From positions 36,718,107 to 36,782,106 of the forward strand of contig CM042091.1 in the NCBI GenBank assembly GCA_023512835.1: 64,000 bases of DNA, in the 5' to 3' direction. The stretch's first letter is position 1. Each line of letters starts with the position of its first letter. Source of the DNA: Taxillus chinensis. Taxonomy: Eukaryota; Streptophyta; Magnoliopsida; Santalales; Loranthaceae. Positions 20,683-32,892 of the stretch are shown in pieces. The notes under the pieces are model-generated. The model was not told where the DNA came from, made no database searches, and saw only the letters and a program-made list of their open reading frames with translations. Both the position numbers and the translations under genes were made by a program.

Positions 20683-22477
20683 CTCTCATACCTCTCAACA
20701 AGAGTCTCATCCCTACAATGAGCGGACTTGGTGAAAACCCGAAAGAGCACCAAAGGTAAAATACAAAGCTCCAACAAAAGACAAAGAAGCAAACAAAGGC
20801 GGACTTGGTGAAAACCCAAAAGGGCACCAAGGGTAAAATACAAAGCCAACGACAAATCCTGAAGGGTGAAAGCAGTTAGAATCCAAGGATCAGGACCACC
20901 TAAAACAGGGTCCTTTGCAAACAGTGGAAACAACGTCACCTAAAGACAACAGCTGTAAACGGTGGAAGACTTGGTCAAACCTAAGGCACACTCGAATCAA
21001 ATTTGTATATTATACTTTTTAAAGACTTGTAATTCCATTTATTAGATTATAACAGTAGGGCACTTTTTATGATATACATATGTTTTGTGAGATCAAACCA
21101 GCAAAATCCTGTTTTATATCCTTAATCATATTTTATCATCTTCATTTCACATTTAAGTAGAATATGTTAAATCCCCAGTAAGCTCTTTTAGCATTGCCTT
21201 ATGAGTAGGGTCAAGCTCAAAATCCCCAAACAAATTAAGTCCCCCAACTCAGAGTACCCATATCTCCACAGAATATCACTATCCCCAAAGAAGTCGTCAA
21301 GTCAAGCTTCTCAATGCGGCGAAGCTAAATTAAACAGACCCTTCATCCACAAAAGGGAGTTCCCTAGCAAAGATAGAGCAGACTCCCCATCCAAAGAGAA
21401 AATTGTTCTCCAACGAGTTGAATGTTAACCAACCTCTCCAATAGCATTGAGATAAATCTCCAGTCCTGGCCAAACCCTCAGTGATACATCACATTGCATT
21501 CGATGCATACATCGCATTGCATCACATTGCATCATATTTCACCACAATCTGAGGTTTATGTATCCCCGCATACAGCACATTGCATTCCATGCCTCATTTG
21601 TATACATTCAAGATATTCTACAATTTCAGGAATGTTATCACCTTTGAAGATCCTAAGAGCTCATCCTCGGCAAGCTTCTCATCAAGCCTTCCTAGCTTTC
21701 TTTGTTCAACTATACAAATCTTCCTTTACAATTTCCCCAAGCTCGAAAAGCCCCCTTTTGACACTCGAATAAACTTCTTCCCTTTCCGGGTAATCTCGTA
21801 GAGCGATCTCATTGAGTGAACTCGTAGAGGGAGCCCATATGTCCTCTTCAACAATCATGTACTCTTGTTAGGCCCTAGATGCCTTTTCAATTCCTGTTAG
21901 GCCTTGGATCCCTTTTCCCTTTCTCGTTAGGCCTTCGATGCCTTTTCTCTTTCTGTCGGGCCTTGGATGCCTTTTCAATTTCCGGTTAGGCCCTAGATGC
22001 CTTTTCAATTATTGTCAGGCCTTCGATGCCTTTCCCCTTTATGTCAGGCCTTGGATGCCTTTTCAATTTCCTGTTAGGCCCTAGATGCCTTTTTAAGTCC
22101 TGTTAGGGCCTTGGATGCCTTTTCCCTTTATGTCAGGCCTTGGATGCCTTTCAATTTCCTGTTAGGCCCTAGATGCCTTTTGAATTCCTGTTAGGCCTTG
22201 GATGCCTTTTCACTTTCTGTCAGGCCTTGGATGCCTTTTCACTCTTTGTTAGGCCTTGCTTGCCTTTTCTATTTCCGTTAGGTCTTAGATGCCTCATCAC
22301 AATTATTCAAACCCACCAACCAAGAAGTGCTTTTCACTGGGGGGACAGGACTTGACCATCGCATTCTATTATTCCTCTGTGCAAGGTACGCCAGGTAAGT
22401 GCTCCAACCCGTCCAAAATGACTCCCTTTTATCTTTGTACGTTGTTTGTATACAAACAGTGCACAAAAAGGGGCAGC
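20683..22477 (+). other. Long 3' non-coding region and polypurine tract of the Tat element
   Basis: About 1.8 kb without a credible gene. The phrase GCGGACTTGGTGAAAACCC occurs near 20722 and again near 20801, forming a short direct duplication. TCACATTGCAT-like repeats lie near 21487-21540 and the 29-bp array at 21867-22297. The tract AAAAAGGGGCAGC ends at 22477, beside the LTR start. Such a variable 3' region before the LTR is typical of the Tat/Ogre lineage. Confidence 0.8.
21867..22300 (+). repeat. 29-bp tandem array (about 15 copies) in the Tat 3' region
   Basis: Successive units start GTTAGGCC or GTCAGGCC, continue TTGGATGCCTTTTC or CTAGATGCCTTTTC, and end in a variable pyrimidine tail. 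Unit length is 28-30 bp. Two alternating subtypes (CTAG and TTGG variants) suggest higher-order duplication. No protein is implied. Confidence 0.9.
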
Positions 22478-25285
22478 TGTTGGACCCCATTTTGTCCGGG
22501 TTGGACATACTAACCCCATTTGGTTTTATTCCTTTTTTTGCCCATGCCATATACCTTGTTGAACAGGTCCTCAGAGATTCCCTGCGATTTGCACAAGATG
22601 GATGCATTGACACGAACCGGGAATCCCAAAATGGATAACCATTGCTACAAGTCCCTGAAGTACCCCAAGACCAATACCAGGGGATAGAGGAGGAAATTTG
22701 GAGAATAACACACTTGACTGAGCTCAATTCCGATGAAAAATGAAGAAGTTATGGCCAAAACAATTTTCATTGGAAAAAGTCAAACCTGCCAAAAGACGGT
22801 CAATGCCCCTGGTCAAACTGCCCGGAAAAGTGACTGTGCGAAATTCTCCAAAACATCTATTTAAGCAAATATGGGTCTTCCTAAACAATCCCCAAAAGGT
22901 CGTCCATTTTCGCATTTTGGGTGGGGGTAAAAAGGTAATTAAAAGTTAAAAAAAAAAACTTGACTCGTAGCCTCGAAGTGTCAGCAGGTCGAAGCTTCGA
23001 AGACTCGAAGCTTCAAAGCCTCGAAGCCTCTAAGACTCGAAGCCTCGAAGCCTGTAAGCCTGCCGACACTTCGACCCACGGATCTTCGACCCATGACCTA
23101 CGGACCTTCAACCCTTCGACCCTTGACCTTCGAACCCTGTGAGTCTTCGACCCTGTCGACCTTCAACCTACCGACACTTCGACCCATTGACTGTTGACCT
23201 TCGACCCACCGAAGCTTTGACGGTGCCGACACTTCGACCCTGCCGACATTCTGACCCTTTGACCTCTGACCTTCGCTGTTTGGCCCCTATTGCTGGCTTT
23301 CTCGCTAGCTGCTCACAGGCTGTGTTTTTATTTGCTGGCAATTGTCAAAGATGCTTTTCAATGCCTGTCAGATGCATGTGCTCACAAAAGAACGAAAAGG
23401 CAGTCACAAGCTGCCCCGTTTTACGCACAGGCTGTCCAACCACCAGACAAAGCATAGAATCTGGAAATTAATAATGGTGGGATTCATAATACACCCAACA
23501 GAGCATTAAATGCAGCAATTAATGAGATGCAGCCACATCTCTTTAAAACCAGTATCCTCTCCATCGGAAAAGATTTATTACGCCCCAGCTTCTTCCCTGC
23601 GCAAAAAAAAAAGAGAAGAGAGGATAGTCTGCAAAAACAGAAAACGAAAAAGAGCTCTGCTATTCTGCCATCTTCACACCCAGTTCCCTGAGCCCAAAAG
23701 AAAAAGGAGATTTACGCCCAGAAAAAGAAAGGAAGAGAGTTCACCCAAGAGAGAAAAATAAACGCCCAGAGAGAGAGGACGTTCTGCAAAAAAAAAAAAA
23801 AAAAGAACAAAAAAAGGCTCTTCTGCCATCTTCATACCCAGCTCCATAATCTAAGAAAGAGAATTCCCAGATAGCTTTCTACCATTCTGAAGATCCAAAT
23901 CGCCCATCCTTTACAACTCCTTTTTCCCTATTATTTCATTTTAGCTCTTTTTTTTCCCAGCAAAAGAAAAACACAAAAAAAACAACTTCAGTCTGCCCTT
24001 TTTGTTCTTACGTTTCCATCACAAAAACAAAAAAAAAAACAATCCTTTTGCAGTCCCCTATTTCTTACGCCCACTCTCTTTATTTCCAGTCACCAAAAAA
24101 TCTTAGCCCCAAAAAAATACATCACTCTAATCTTCAAATACCAGGAAATCCCCTTTTTTACAAATCTCACTACCAGATTTGTTGATTCTATCTTCAAGTA
24201 GGTGATTATCGGCGTGGACAAGATAGTTTAGGCAGAATATTTCAGACGGACGCCCTGTGTTAAAGCCCCATTCAAGCCAAAGTCATTGTAATTTACATTT
24301 GCTGCTCTATTTTTTTTTGTTTATTTGTACTTATCTTTGATATACTCTTAGTATTTTCCTGGTTTTCGTTTTTTTTAGTTTATTTCTATCGCTGATGTAA
24401 TTTTTAGTATTTGCCATTGTATTTTCCTTGCATTTTCTTTATTTACATGTTGTACGATGTAATATATAAAATATAGTGAAAAAAAACAAGAACGCAAAGA
24501 GAGGCATAAAAAAAAGAGATGAAAAAAAAGAAAAAGAAAGAAGAGTGCTTTTATTTGTGGATGTCATAATCACACACTCCACGTCTTTTACGTTAATGCA
24601 TATGTTCATTACTTTCATTTATGACTTTGGGTTTTCAAAAAAAAAAAAAAAGAAAGAAAGGTTTCCAAAAATTAAAAAAAACAAAATAAAACAAACAAAA
24701 CGTTTTTCCAAGAACAAAAATCAAAAAAAAACAAAACAAAACGTTTTCTTTAACAAAAACCAAAAAATGTTTTCTAACCCAAAAAACCAAAAAAAAGGAA
24801 AGTAAACAAAAAAAACATATTTCCATATTTTAGGACTTTAATTTCCAAAATAAAACCAAAAAACCAAAACAAACCTCTAGGATCTCATTCCCCACTTCAA
24901 ACTAAAAAAAAACCAAAACTTTAAGACTCCCTTTTAGAAATTTAGGTTAAATCTATTTTAACCATGACTTTAATAAATAACTTAGCTAAATAAAAATCAT
25001 AGACTTTTCAGGAAATCTAACCCAGTCGTGGCAGTGCAAATAAAATAGAAAACCTCCTCCTCCGAAAATAGACACCGAAAGGGCGCTGTAGGGGTGCTAA
25101 TCCTTCCCTACACGTAACCAACTCCCGAACCCTTCTCTGATAACGCAGACCACACCTTTAAACTACTTAAAGTGGAGGGTATCCAACTGTACCCCAAAAA
25201 CAGTTGGTGGCGACTCTAAATTTTCTCACCATTGGTCTAGTTTGAGCTCACCCCAAACGAGCCCGGACGAAAACCAGTGATGACA
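22478..25285 (+). repeat. 3' LTR of the Tat element
   Basis: Starts TGTTGGACCCC beside the purine tract and ends CAGTGATGACA, followed by TSD ACCTC. It contains a TCGA-rich tract (22960-23270) and long A-rich runs (23600-24900). The end GGTGGCGACTCTAAATTTTC near 25206 is shared with the solo copy near 29010. Open frames rich in lysine or phenylalanine here are low-complexity artefacts. Confidence 0.9.
22960..23270 (+). repeat. TCGA-rich low-complexity tract in the Tat LTR
   Basis: Irregular repeats of CGAAGCCT and of CTTCGACCC with GCCGACA spacers. CpG is dense here although the surrounding transposon sequence has few CpGs. The equivalent tract in the solo Tat LTR lies in reverse at about 41084-41516 and is longer. 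Confidence 0.8.
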
Positions 25286-26725
25286 ACCTCAAAAGACACA
25301 ATAAACCGTGAAGATAGCTTGGAACCTCTCCCAAATTGCCGATGTCCACGACGTGGAGAAACACATGATCTCCCACAAAAAACTCCAAAGGTCGCCGCCG
25401 CTGATCTGCATAAGATTTCTATCGACTTTGGGCGGACAACAAGAGCTGACGAATCAACTTGACTTTCTCAGTAGCCTCTTGAACCAACTGTGGTCCCAAG
25501 AGAGCTGCCTCTCCGACCTTAGTCCAACACAAAGGTGATCGGCACGGTCTGCCATACAATGCCTCAAAGGGAGCTATCCTAATGGATGCCTTATAACTGT
25601 TGTTGTAGGCAAGCTCCACCAAAGGAAGGTGAGTTGCCCACGAACCCCCAAAATCTAACACACAGGCCCTCAACATGTCCTCTAATGTCTGATTAGTCCT
25701 CTCAGTCTGACCGTCAGTCTTAGGGCGAAAGGTTGTGCTCATGCTAAGTTTTGTCCCCATAGCCTCCTGCAAGCTTGTCCAAAAATGGGAAGTAAACCTC
25801 GAATCTCGGTCGGACACAATCGACGACGACATTCCATGTAATCTCACAATCTCCTTCACATACAATTGGCTCAATGTCCCAATGGAATCCTGCTCTCGAA
25901 CGGCAAGAACATGGGCTGACTTGGTTAGCCGATCCACAATCACCCATATCATGTCTTTCCTCCCAGTGGTGGGTGGAAGACCAATCACAAAGTCCATCGC
26001 TATATGGTCCCACTTCCACTCGGCTATTGGCAACGGTTGCAACATACCCGTGGCCGCCGGTGCTCGGCCTTCACCTGGCGACAAGTGAGGCATCTCGAAA
26101 CAAATGCAGCCACGTCACATTTCATCCCAGGCCACCAAAAATGCCCCCAAAGTGCATGGTACATCTTCGTACCCCCAGGATACACAACAACTCTATACTG
26201 ATGGAAATCCCGCATCACCTCATCTCTGAGAGAAGAAGCCACTACACGCCACCCCTGAAAGGACAACTCATGCTCAGGACCCTCTGTCCAATCCTTAGAT
26301 AGCTCACCAGCCTTAATATGGGCACGAAAAACCTCACACTCAATATCCCCCCAATTGTCCCTCCCGGACTCGCTGGTACAACTCTGGGCACAACAACAAT
26401 AGGACTCAGGACTGTTCCACCATCATGAGCAATACGCTGCAACTGCAACATCGCCAATCGCTCCATCAGCTTCCACTCTCGCACTACCACCTCAGCTTTC
26501 CCTTTCCTCTTCAACGCGTCAGCCACAACATTGCCCTTTCCCGGGGTATAGCCAAGAGTAATGTCAAAGGTTTGCAAATACTCTACCCATCTCCTCTGCC
26601 TCAGATTGAAGTCCTTTTAAGTAAAAATGTATTGAAGGCTCTTGTGATCTGAGAACACTACAAACTTTTCCCCCAAGAGATAATGCTGCCAACTCTTCAA
26701 GGCAAAGATGACAGCCACAAACTCT
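25286..26725 (-). pseudogene. RNase H and integrase remnant of element E
   Basis: Minus-strand continuation of the fragment at 12549-12619 after TSD ACCTC. RNase H pieces occur at about 26725-26500 (TPGKGNVVADAL) and the integrase zinc-binding region at about 26200-26060 (YPGGTKMYHALWG; CLTC). The integrase core at 26093-25419 is open for 224 codons, with [17 protein letters not shown] and [13 protein letters not shown] supplying D, D and E. The reading frame is broken upstream. Immediately upstream of RNase H the sequence jumps to gag, so protease and RT are absent. Confidence 0.87.
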
Positions 26726-27798
26726 TGCAGTGCCAATCCTTCTTGGGGCACTCCCTCTTGACGTGGCCTTGCTCCCCACAAAGAATAACAATGATTGGGG
26801 AGACCTCCTGCTGAACCTCCCTACCAGCTGCCACCAAAGGTGAACCTCCTTGGGTTCACTGATGATTGACCCCTACTGCAAAAAGAACTGCTACCCCGCT
26901 CCTCTGTCATGGGCCTCTTGGGTCCTGAATCACGATCAGACCCACCCTGTAACTGTCGACCCTGATGGGCCTGCCTCCCATCATCAAGCTCCCTTTCAGT
27001 TATACGAGTTGTCTCAACAACCTCAGCATACGTCCTCAAATGCAGTATCGCTACCCTCTGCCTAAGCACTGGCCTGAGACCCAAGGTGAACTTGTGGGCC
27101 TTCAGGTCCTCCCTTGCCATAGTCTCGGGAGCAAATATACTCAAGCTCCGGAACTCCCACTCATACTCAGGCACTGTCTTCGACCTCTGCCTCAAGCTAC
27201 CAAATTCCTCCCTCCTTTGCCACCTCAATGACTTAGGGAAGAACTCATCGTGGAAGAGCTGTAGGAACTTGTCCCACAACATAAATTGCACTTCACGGCT
27301 TCCCGCGACACTCTGCCACCACTCTAGGGCATTCCCCTCTAGCTGCCGAATGGCCATCCCAACCTTATCCTCCTCCTGGGATAGGATAAAGGAAAACACA
27401 TGCTCGATCTGCCTCAACTAATGCTCAGCTATGACTGGATCCCCCTCTCCCTTGAACCTCGGAGGTTGTTCCTTTTGGAACCTCATCACAACATCATCCT
27501 CTGCACGGTGCATCGGTACGCCACCCAACGAACTCTCACGCTCACAAGGTAACTCCCTTATTGGTGGTGGTGGTGGTGGTGGCACCACCTGTTGTGCTGC
27601 CATCTCATGGCGCACTTCCTCCTGAACCTCTTGCCGGATACCCTCCCTCAGCTCTTGGACTTCCTGCCGGATGCCCTCTCATAGCTGTGCCAACAACAAC
27701 ACATGTCCTCCAGCGGGTTGGCCCGGACCTGGTCCCTCATGGGCAGATGACTCATCAGCCACTGCCCCAGATGCACGCATCACTCTCCTCGGTGGCAT
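26726..27798 (-). pseudogene. gag remnant of element E
   Basis: Read leftward from ATG at 27798 (MPPRRVMRASGAVADESS). It holds the PPPPPPP run near 27570, the core KEQPPRFKGEGDP, HDEFFPKSLRWQRREEFGSL and LKAHKFTLGLRP. Stops lie near 27680 and 27418. It ends inside the second zinc-knuckle region near 26726, where it is fused to RNase H. It closely resembles the gag of B. Confidence 0.87.
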
Positions 27799-28265
27799 TC
27801 TTACTCCACGAAGTAAGAAAGACAATCATCAAAACGCATTTAAAATCTGTCGTGCGTCACTACTCCTACCCCATTCATCAATTCAATTATCACATGGCAA
27901 TTCACACTTTGCACAAAGTTCAGTTCTCATTAAATCACATTGCACAAGTAACAATTTCACAAGCACACAACTCAAGTTATCATAACATCAGAGTTACACA
28001 TATTAAATCACGTTCTTCGTATTTGCCTATCACATGCTTTATCCCAGTTTTCCACACAATCAAACATAAAAAACAAATGCAACTAGTGCCCTAATGCCAA
28101 TGCATGCAAATCCTACCACAAGACTGCACTACCCCAAGTACACCTTAGAGGCTTAAAGGAGGACCATGTTGACCAGGCACGTCCCTCCAGGCTCCTCCAA
28201 AGGACTCAAGATAACCAAATCAGCCCACTACCCTAGGCCAACTAGACCATGCTCTAATACCATAT
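27799..28265 (-). other. Leader and primer-binding site of element E
   Basis: Minus-strand leader with primer site TGGTATTAGAGC (28251-28262), complementary to initiator Met tRNA with one difference. The shared leader motif lies at 28083-28108. No gene seen. Confidence 0.83.
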
Positions 28266-28954
28266 TGTCACGCACCAAATTTCCAACTCGGGGAAACCGG
28301 TTCGTGACTCCCCTTTGCCCACCCGATGGGCAAGGGGTTGGGACAAGTAACTCCACACAGAACAACACAAACATCCATTACAAATATTTAGAAAAACAAA
28401 ATCATGTATTTAATAATTTCAAACCACAATTAAATGTTTACAAACCAAACATGCCTTTATTACAGTCAAATCCCTCTTACAATCTTTCCCCACTAGAGTT
28501 ACATCATTTTCCACTGGGATTGCAAAGTCCCAAAAAACATCATAACATAAATTAACATTTAAACAAAGCAACATGGCAGAATTGTCTTCCACCTTGGTAT
28601 TCCCACCTAACCCCTGTAGGTCCCCGAAAAGAAAAGAAACACAATAGGAGGGGTGAGCAACCACAGCTCAGTACGGATCATGTCTCCCCAACCCATCCCA
28701 TGCTCCTAGCATCTACATGTCAACATGTACTAGTGCAGTGTCGTGATACAAGTATGTACAGGTTTTATTCAACTTAAGTGAATATGACAACATACAAACC
28801 ACATGCAAACACCACTATTTCCACAGCCACACAAGCTCCACGGCCACACAAGCCCACGTCCACGCCCACACAAACTCACAATCACAACCACACGGGATCC
28901 ACGGCCACACAAGCCTACAATAAGCCACACAGGCTCACAATCAGCCATACAGGC
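28266..28954 (-). repeat. E central LTR, left piece
   Basis: Begins TGTCACGCACC (LTR end in reverse) beside the leader of E. It is cut at 28954 by the solo Tat LTR and continues at 41996-42905. Joined length is 1599 bp. Its inner part, from about 28800, is a CCACACAGGCTCACAA-type array. Confidence 0.87.
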
Positions 28955-30059
28955 TATCATCATTGGTTTTCGTCTGGGCCCGTTTGGGGTGAGCTCAAAC
29001 TAAACCAATGGTGAGAAAATTTAGAGTCGCCACCAACTGTTCTTGGGGTATAGTTGGATACCCTCTACTTTGAGTAGTTTAAAGGTGTGGTCTGCGTTAT
29101 CAGAGAAGGGTTCGGGAGTTGGTTACGTGTAGGGAAGGATTAGCACCCCTACAGCACCTTTTCGGTATCTATTTTTGGAGAAGGAGGTTTTCTATTTTAC
29201 TTGTACTGCCACAACTGGGTTAGGTTTCCTAAAAAGTCTATAATTTTTATTTAGCTAAGTTATTTATTAAAGTCATAGTTAAAATGGATTTACCCTAAAT
29301 TTCTAAAGGGAATCCTACAAGTTTTGGTTTTTTGTTTGAAGTGGGGAATGAGATCCTAGGGGTTTGTTTTGGTTTTTTTTTTCGAAAACATGAAAACATT
29401 TTTTTTTGTTTGTTTTTTTGTTTGTTTTTTTTTTTGGTTTTTTGGGTTAGAAAACATTTCTTGGTTTTTGTGTTTTGTCAGAAAACGTTTTGTTTTTTAA
29501 TCCCAAAGGTGAAAATACGTTTTGACTTGAAGACATTTTTTGTTTTTGCTCCCTTTTTTGTTGTTTGTCTTTTGGCTTTGCAATGCCTTTTGGTTTTGAA
29601 AACATTTTCTCTCTTTTTTTTTTTGCTTCTTTTTGCAAGGGTAAAACCATGAACTAACACAATAACATATAAAGTGATGTGTGTGATTGTGACATCCATA
29701 AATCAAAATGACCCACTCTTTTTCTTTCTTTTCTTTTTCTTAATGCTTCCCTTTGCTCTCTCTCTTTTTCTTTCTTTGTTTTTTTTTTTGTTTTTGCTTT
29801 ACTCTACATATTATAACACACACATATACAAAAGAAAGGGAAATACAAGGAAAACACAACGCATACTAATAAAAGAAAAAGAAATACAAGGAAATACTAA
29901 GAATTACATCAAGTATCAATATAAATAAGCTGAAAAGTAATGAATAAATAAGGGCTGAACCGACTTTGAAGCTTCGAACACCAAACTGTTGTGCGAATCC
30001 TGTCCACGCCGATAGTCGCCTGTCCGAATTTCCAAATCACCAAGTTCCAATAGCGTAAA
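28955..30059 (-). repeat. Solo Tat LTR, left piece (LTR 3' half)
   Basis: Reverse copy of the Tat LTR end. It opens TATCATCATTGG, where the Tat LTR end in reverse is TGTCATCACTGG, and shares the GTGAGCTCAAAC and GAGTCGCCACCAACTG segments. It runs to 30059, where D entered at GTAAA, and resumes at 40164. No Tat internal sequence flanks either end. The duplication is unclear: CAGGC at 28950-28954 versus CATGG at 41996-42000 share three of five bases and lie in a tandem array. Confidence 0.85.
30055..30059. other. Left target-site duplication of element D (GTAAA)
   Basis: GTAAA at 30055-30059 is repeated exactly at 40159-40163, flanking D. The Tat LTR sequence is continuous across the join. Confidence 0.95.
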
Positions 30060-32143
30060 TGTAAGGACCCGTATTTAAGGGGCCTTCGAGATAGCCTTAA
30101 GTTAGAGACCTTATTTTAACAAATGAATATCAGCACAATGATGTGCTCGTCAAATGGAGATTTTTGACTGTACTTGGACTAAATTTGGGATTTTAGGCCC
30201 TGAGGGGTATTTTCGGGATTTCACAAATAATTTTATATTCCCTTTTAAATTACCTGGGTTTGTATTTTGAGCTTTGGGCCTCCCTTCAAGGGAAAAACCC
30301 AATATGAGAGAGAGTGGGCTGCATTTGGTCTTGGGCTTCTATTAAAAACAAAATAATAATAAGAAAAAAAAAGGGAGAAACCAAACCCTACTCATTGTTG
30401 GCAGCCGACCCAGAGAGAGAGAGAGAGGATCTGCAAATTCCGGCCAAGGGAAAGGGGCCTGAGGCCTGAGGAAGAGAAGGAGAAGATGATCCGGTGGCTG
30501 GAAGGGAGATTTCCGGCAATCAAGGATCTTTTCTGGTGGCTGGAAGCTAATTCCTGCAAAAAAAATTCTTTTTCTACAATACGAGGTAGGGATATCAAGT
30601 TTTGTCCATTTGCCATCTCTCTCTTATAGATTTCTAGAAAATAAAATTTATGTGTTGATCTGGGATCTTTCTAAATTCCACCTTGAGACTATTGATCTGG
30701 GGTTTTTTTGTCTGAGTTTTCTAAATTTCTGAATTTCTGTGTGAGACTATTTATACTTTTGGGTTAGGGGTCATTTGTATACCCATTATCTTGGGGTTAT
30801 TTAAATGAAGAATTTTAGGAGAAACCCTGTATCTGGTTGGTTAAGACCTTTGGTATTGCGAAAATCAAAATGAGAGCGAGGCCAGAATTGGATTTTGGCC
30901 CTGTTTATGGACTTAGAATCTCAATAAGTTCTAAACTAAAACGAATTTGAGGTTGGTCCTTTAGGGAAAAATGATTAGAATGACAAAAGGAAGGTTTTGG
31001 AACCTGCACGTGAGAAAGCTTTTTTCACTTGCAGATTCATTCTTGTTCCAAATAGCCCCAAATTTTAGGTTGAGCTTCCTTAGAGGCATAGGAGTTGAAA
31101 TACCTCTACACGTGAAAATGACCTTTTCACGTGCAACCTTGTTTTTGGCTAAAAATCATCCCTGAACCTTCTGGCATGGCTAGAATGATGTTTGGAGTTA
31201 ATTTGCCTCTACACGTGACAATAGGTTGTCACGTGTAGCTTGTTTTGGGCTCCCCTTGAGGTGGATAAGCTTCCTTTGAAAGGTTGTTGATGATCCAGAC
31301 TATGAGAGTGAGAAATGAGTGGACTTTAGGGACCATGAGGAGTCAGGTGATGTTATATGTGATGACTTGATTGTTCTGAGACTACCTGTTGTTTTACATT
31401 CTGGGTTAAGTTTTTGTGTATGCTAAACGAGTTGCATGTCTGGGCTGTGTCTTTGAGTTGTGTTTATGAGCTTACTGGTTGAATTGCATAGTATTTGTTG
31501 AATTGTACTTATTTGAGTTAAGCTTACTGAATTGTACTATGTTTATTGAGTTGAGATTGTTGAGTTGTATATGTTGAAATGTGTATGTGGAGGACCCCAG
31601 AAATGCGGGGAGTTGAGATAAGAACCCTAGAAACGTGGGGAATTGAGCTGAGTATGGGACAGTCATTATACTGTACCCCTTGAGATGAGATTCACAATTG
31701 CCTGGTGTGGTATGTCACGTCGCCGTGGTGGCGGGGTGTCCTCTGCCCTCCTGTGCAGGCAGAGGTATGAGGCGTGTTTACTGGGTGATGATTATTGTTT
31801 TAGGTTAAGTCAGTACATGAGCACATGCATCCACTTGACATGCATAGTTTTAGAGTGGGACGGGATTGGGGAGACTTGATCCCTATTGAGCTGTGGTGTG
31901 CTCACCCCTCCTATGAACTGTTCTTTGCAGGACCTAGCAGGCGATAGGCGGAAGAGCTGAGTTGGTAGGCCGCTGGGGCTGTATGGCCTTATATATATAT
32001 ACATTTGGTTATTTCATTGTATTTGAGATTCTGTTTACTTGAACTGTGTACCCTGGTTTTATTATTGGAAATTTGTTCCCTAGTGGGTTGTAAAAGGGAT
32101 GGAAGCCTCTAAGCAATGTAATTGATGTATTGGGTTGTGAACA

Positions 32144-32206
<63 letters not shown>

Positions 32207-32388
32207 GTGGTGTGCTTGGCATGGAAACAGGTACGTGCCCCTTGGCATGTTGACTTGTGATACAGGGATAGGACAGCATCCGCGGTAGGTGTCCTCACTT
32301 TGGTGTTTACACCGAACCCTTGACCCTTCGGGTGTGGGCATGGGCAGTCATTACCCATTTCCAAGGGAAGGAAATTTGGGGCGTGACA
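30060..32388 (+). repeat. 5' LTR of element D
   Basis: TGTAAGGACCCG at 30060 to GGGGCGTGACA at 32388, 2329 bp. Three inverted-repeat pairs occur: around 31005-31035, around 31110-31137, and a perfect 13-bp pair at 31209-31238 (CTACACGTGACAA, loop TAGG). A GA run lies at about 30412-30428 and a TA microsatellite at 32147-32203. No near-palindrome with ACGT core and no convincing TATA box upstream of the GA run were seen, so its promoter is not recognised. Confidence 0.93.
32147..32203 (+). repeat. (TA)n microsatellite in the D 5' LTR
   Basis: A 57-bp pure TA run. The same site in the 3' LTR (about 39960-39973) has only about 14 bp, so the run changed length after insertion or differs by assembly error. 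Confidence 0.95.
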
Positions 32389-32892
32389 ATATGGTATCAG
32401 AGCCCAAGTTCATGGTCTAGTGGACTTAGGATAGTGGGGAGGGATAACTGCTTCTGAGACCCTTAGGAGGCTGTATAGGACACGCCTGATCACCATGGTT
32501 CTATCTGGTTTTCTGGGGTGCACTCAGGGGTAGTTAGACCAAGGAGTAGGGCATTTTCATTTGGGGTGGGGTGCATACATGCATTGGCATTAGGGCACTA
32601 GCTTAATCATAATATGAGTGTCATGATTTGAAATGAGTAACTGATTTGAAATGAGCATACAATGAACTGAAATGTGAATACTGTGGAAAGTGTTGAGACA
32701 TGCTGATTTGAGAAACTGTGATGTGTTGAAAATTTTAAAGTATGAGATTGTGATATGTATGTTGAGATCCTATGAACATGATGTGTATGCTTATGAGATG
32801 TTGTTTGAGTACCTCATGGTCCTAGAGGTGAGGGTGTGCTAAGCTTGAGAGATATTGATTCCAGCTCCACTTGTTTTTGAAATGTGTAGAAG
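32389..32892 (+). other. Primer-binding site and leader of D
   Basis: TGGTATCAGAGCC at 32392-32404 lies three bases after the LTR and is complementary to initiator Met tRNA. The leader includes the shared motif at 32572-32601 and is otherwise AT-rich without a gene. Confidence 0.92.

Larger units (their letters stand above)
12620..25285 (+). mobile_element. Tat/Ogre-type Ty3/gypsy element, gutted and interrupted
   Basis: Plus-strand element bounded by TSD ACCTC. It retains 177 bp of its 5' LTR, a degenerate pol from RT onward, a long 3' non-coding region with a 29-bp array, a purine tract and a 2808-bp 3' LTR. Tat-lineage assignment rests on the YVDD reverse transcriptase, a second RNase H domain after the first, no chromodomain, and the long array-bearing 3' region. 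Primer site, gag and protease were lost in a deletion that also removed the end of nested element G. Confidence 0.88.

Noticed and set aside
24476..24826. Lysine-rich or phenylalanine-rich frames in the A-rich part of the Tat LTR, also near 29332-29700 and 40170-40690.
   Set aside because: Products of poly-A/poly-T tracts inside LTRs, with no domain or conserved start.
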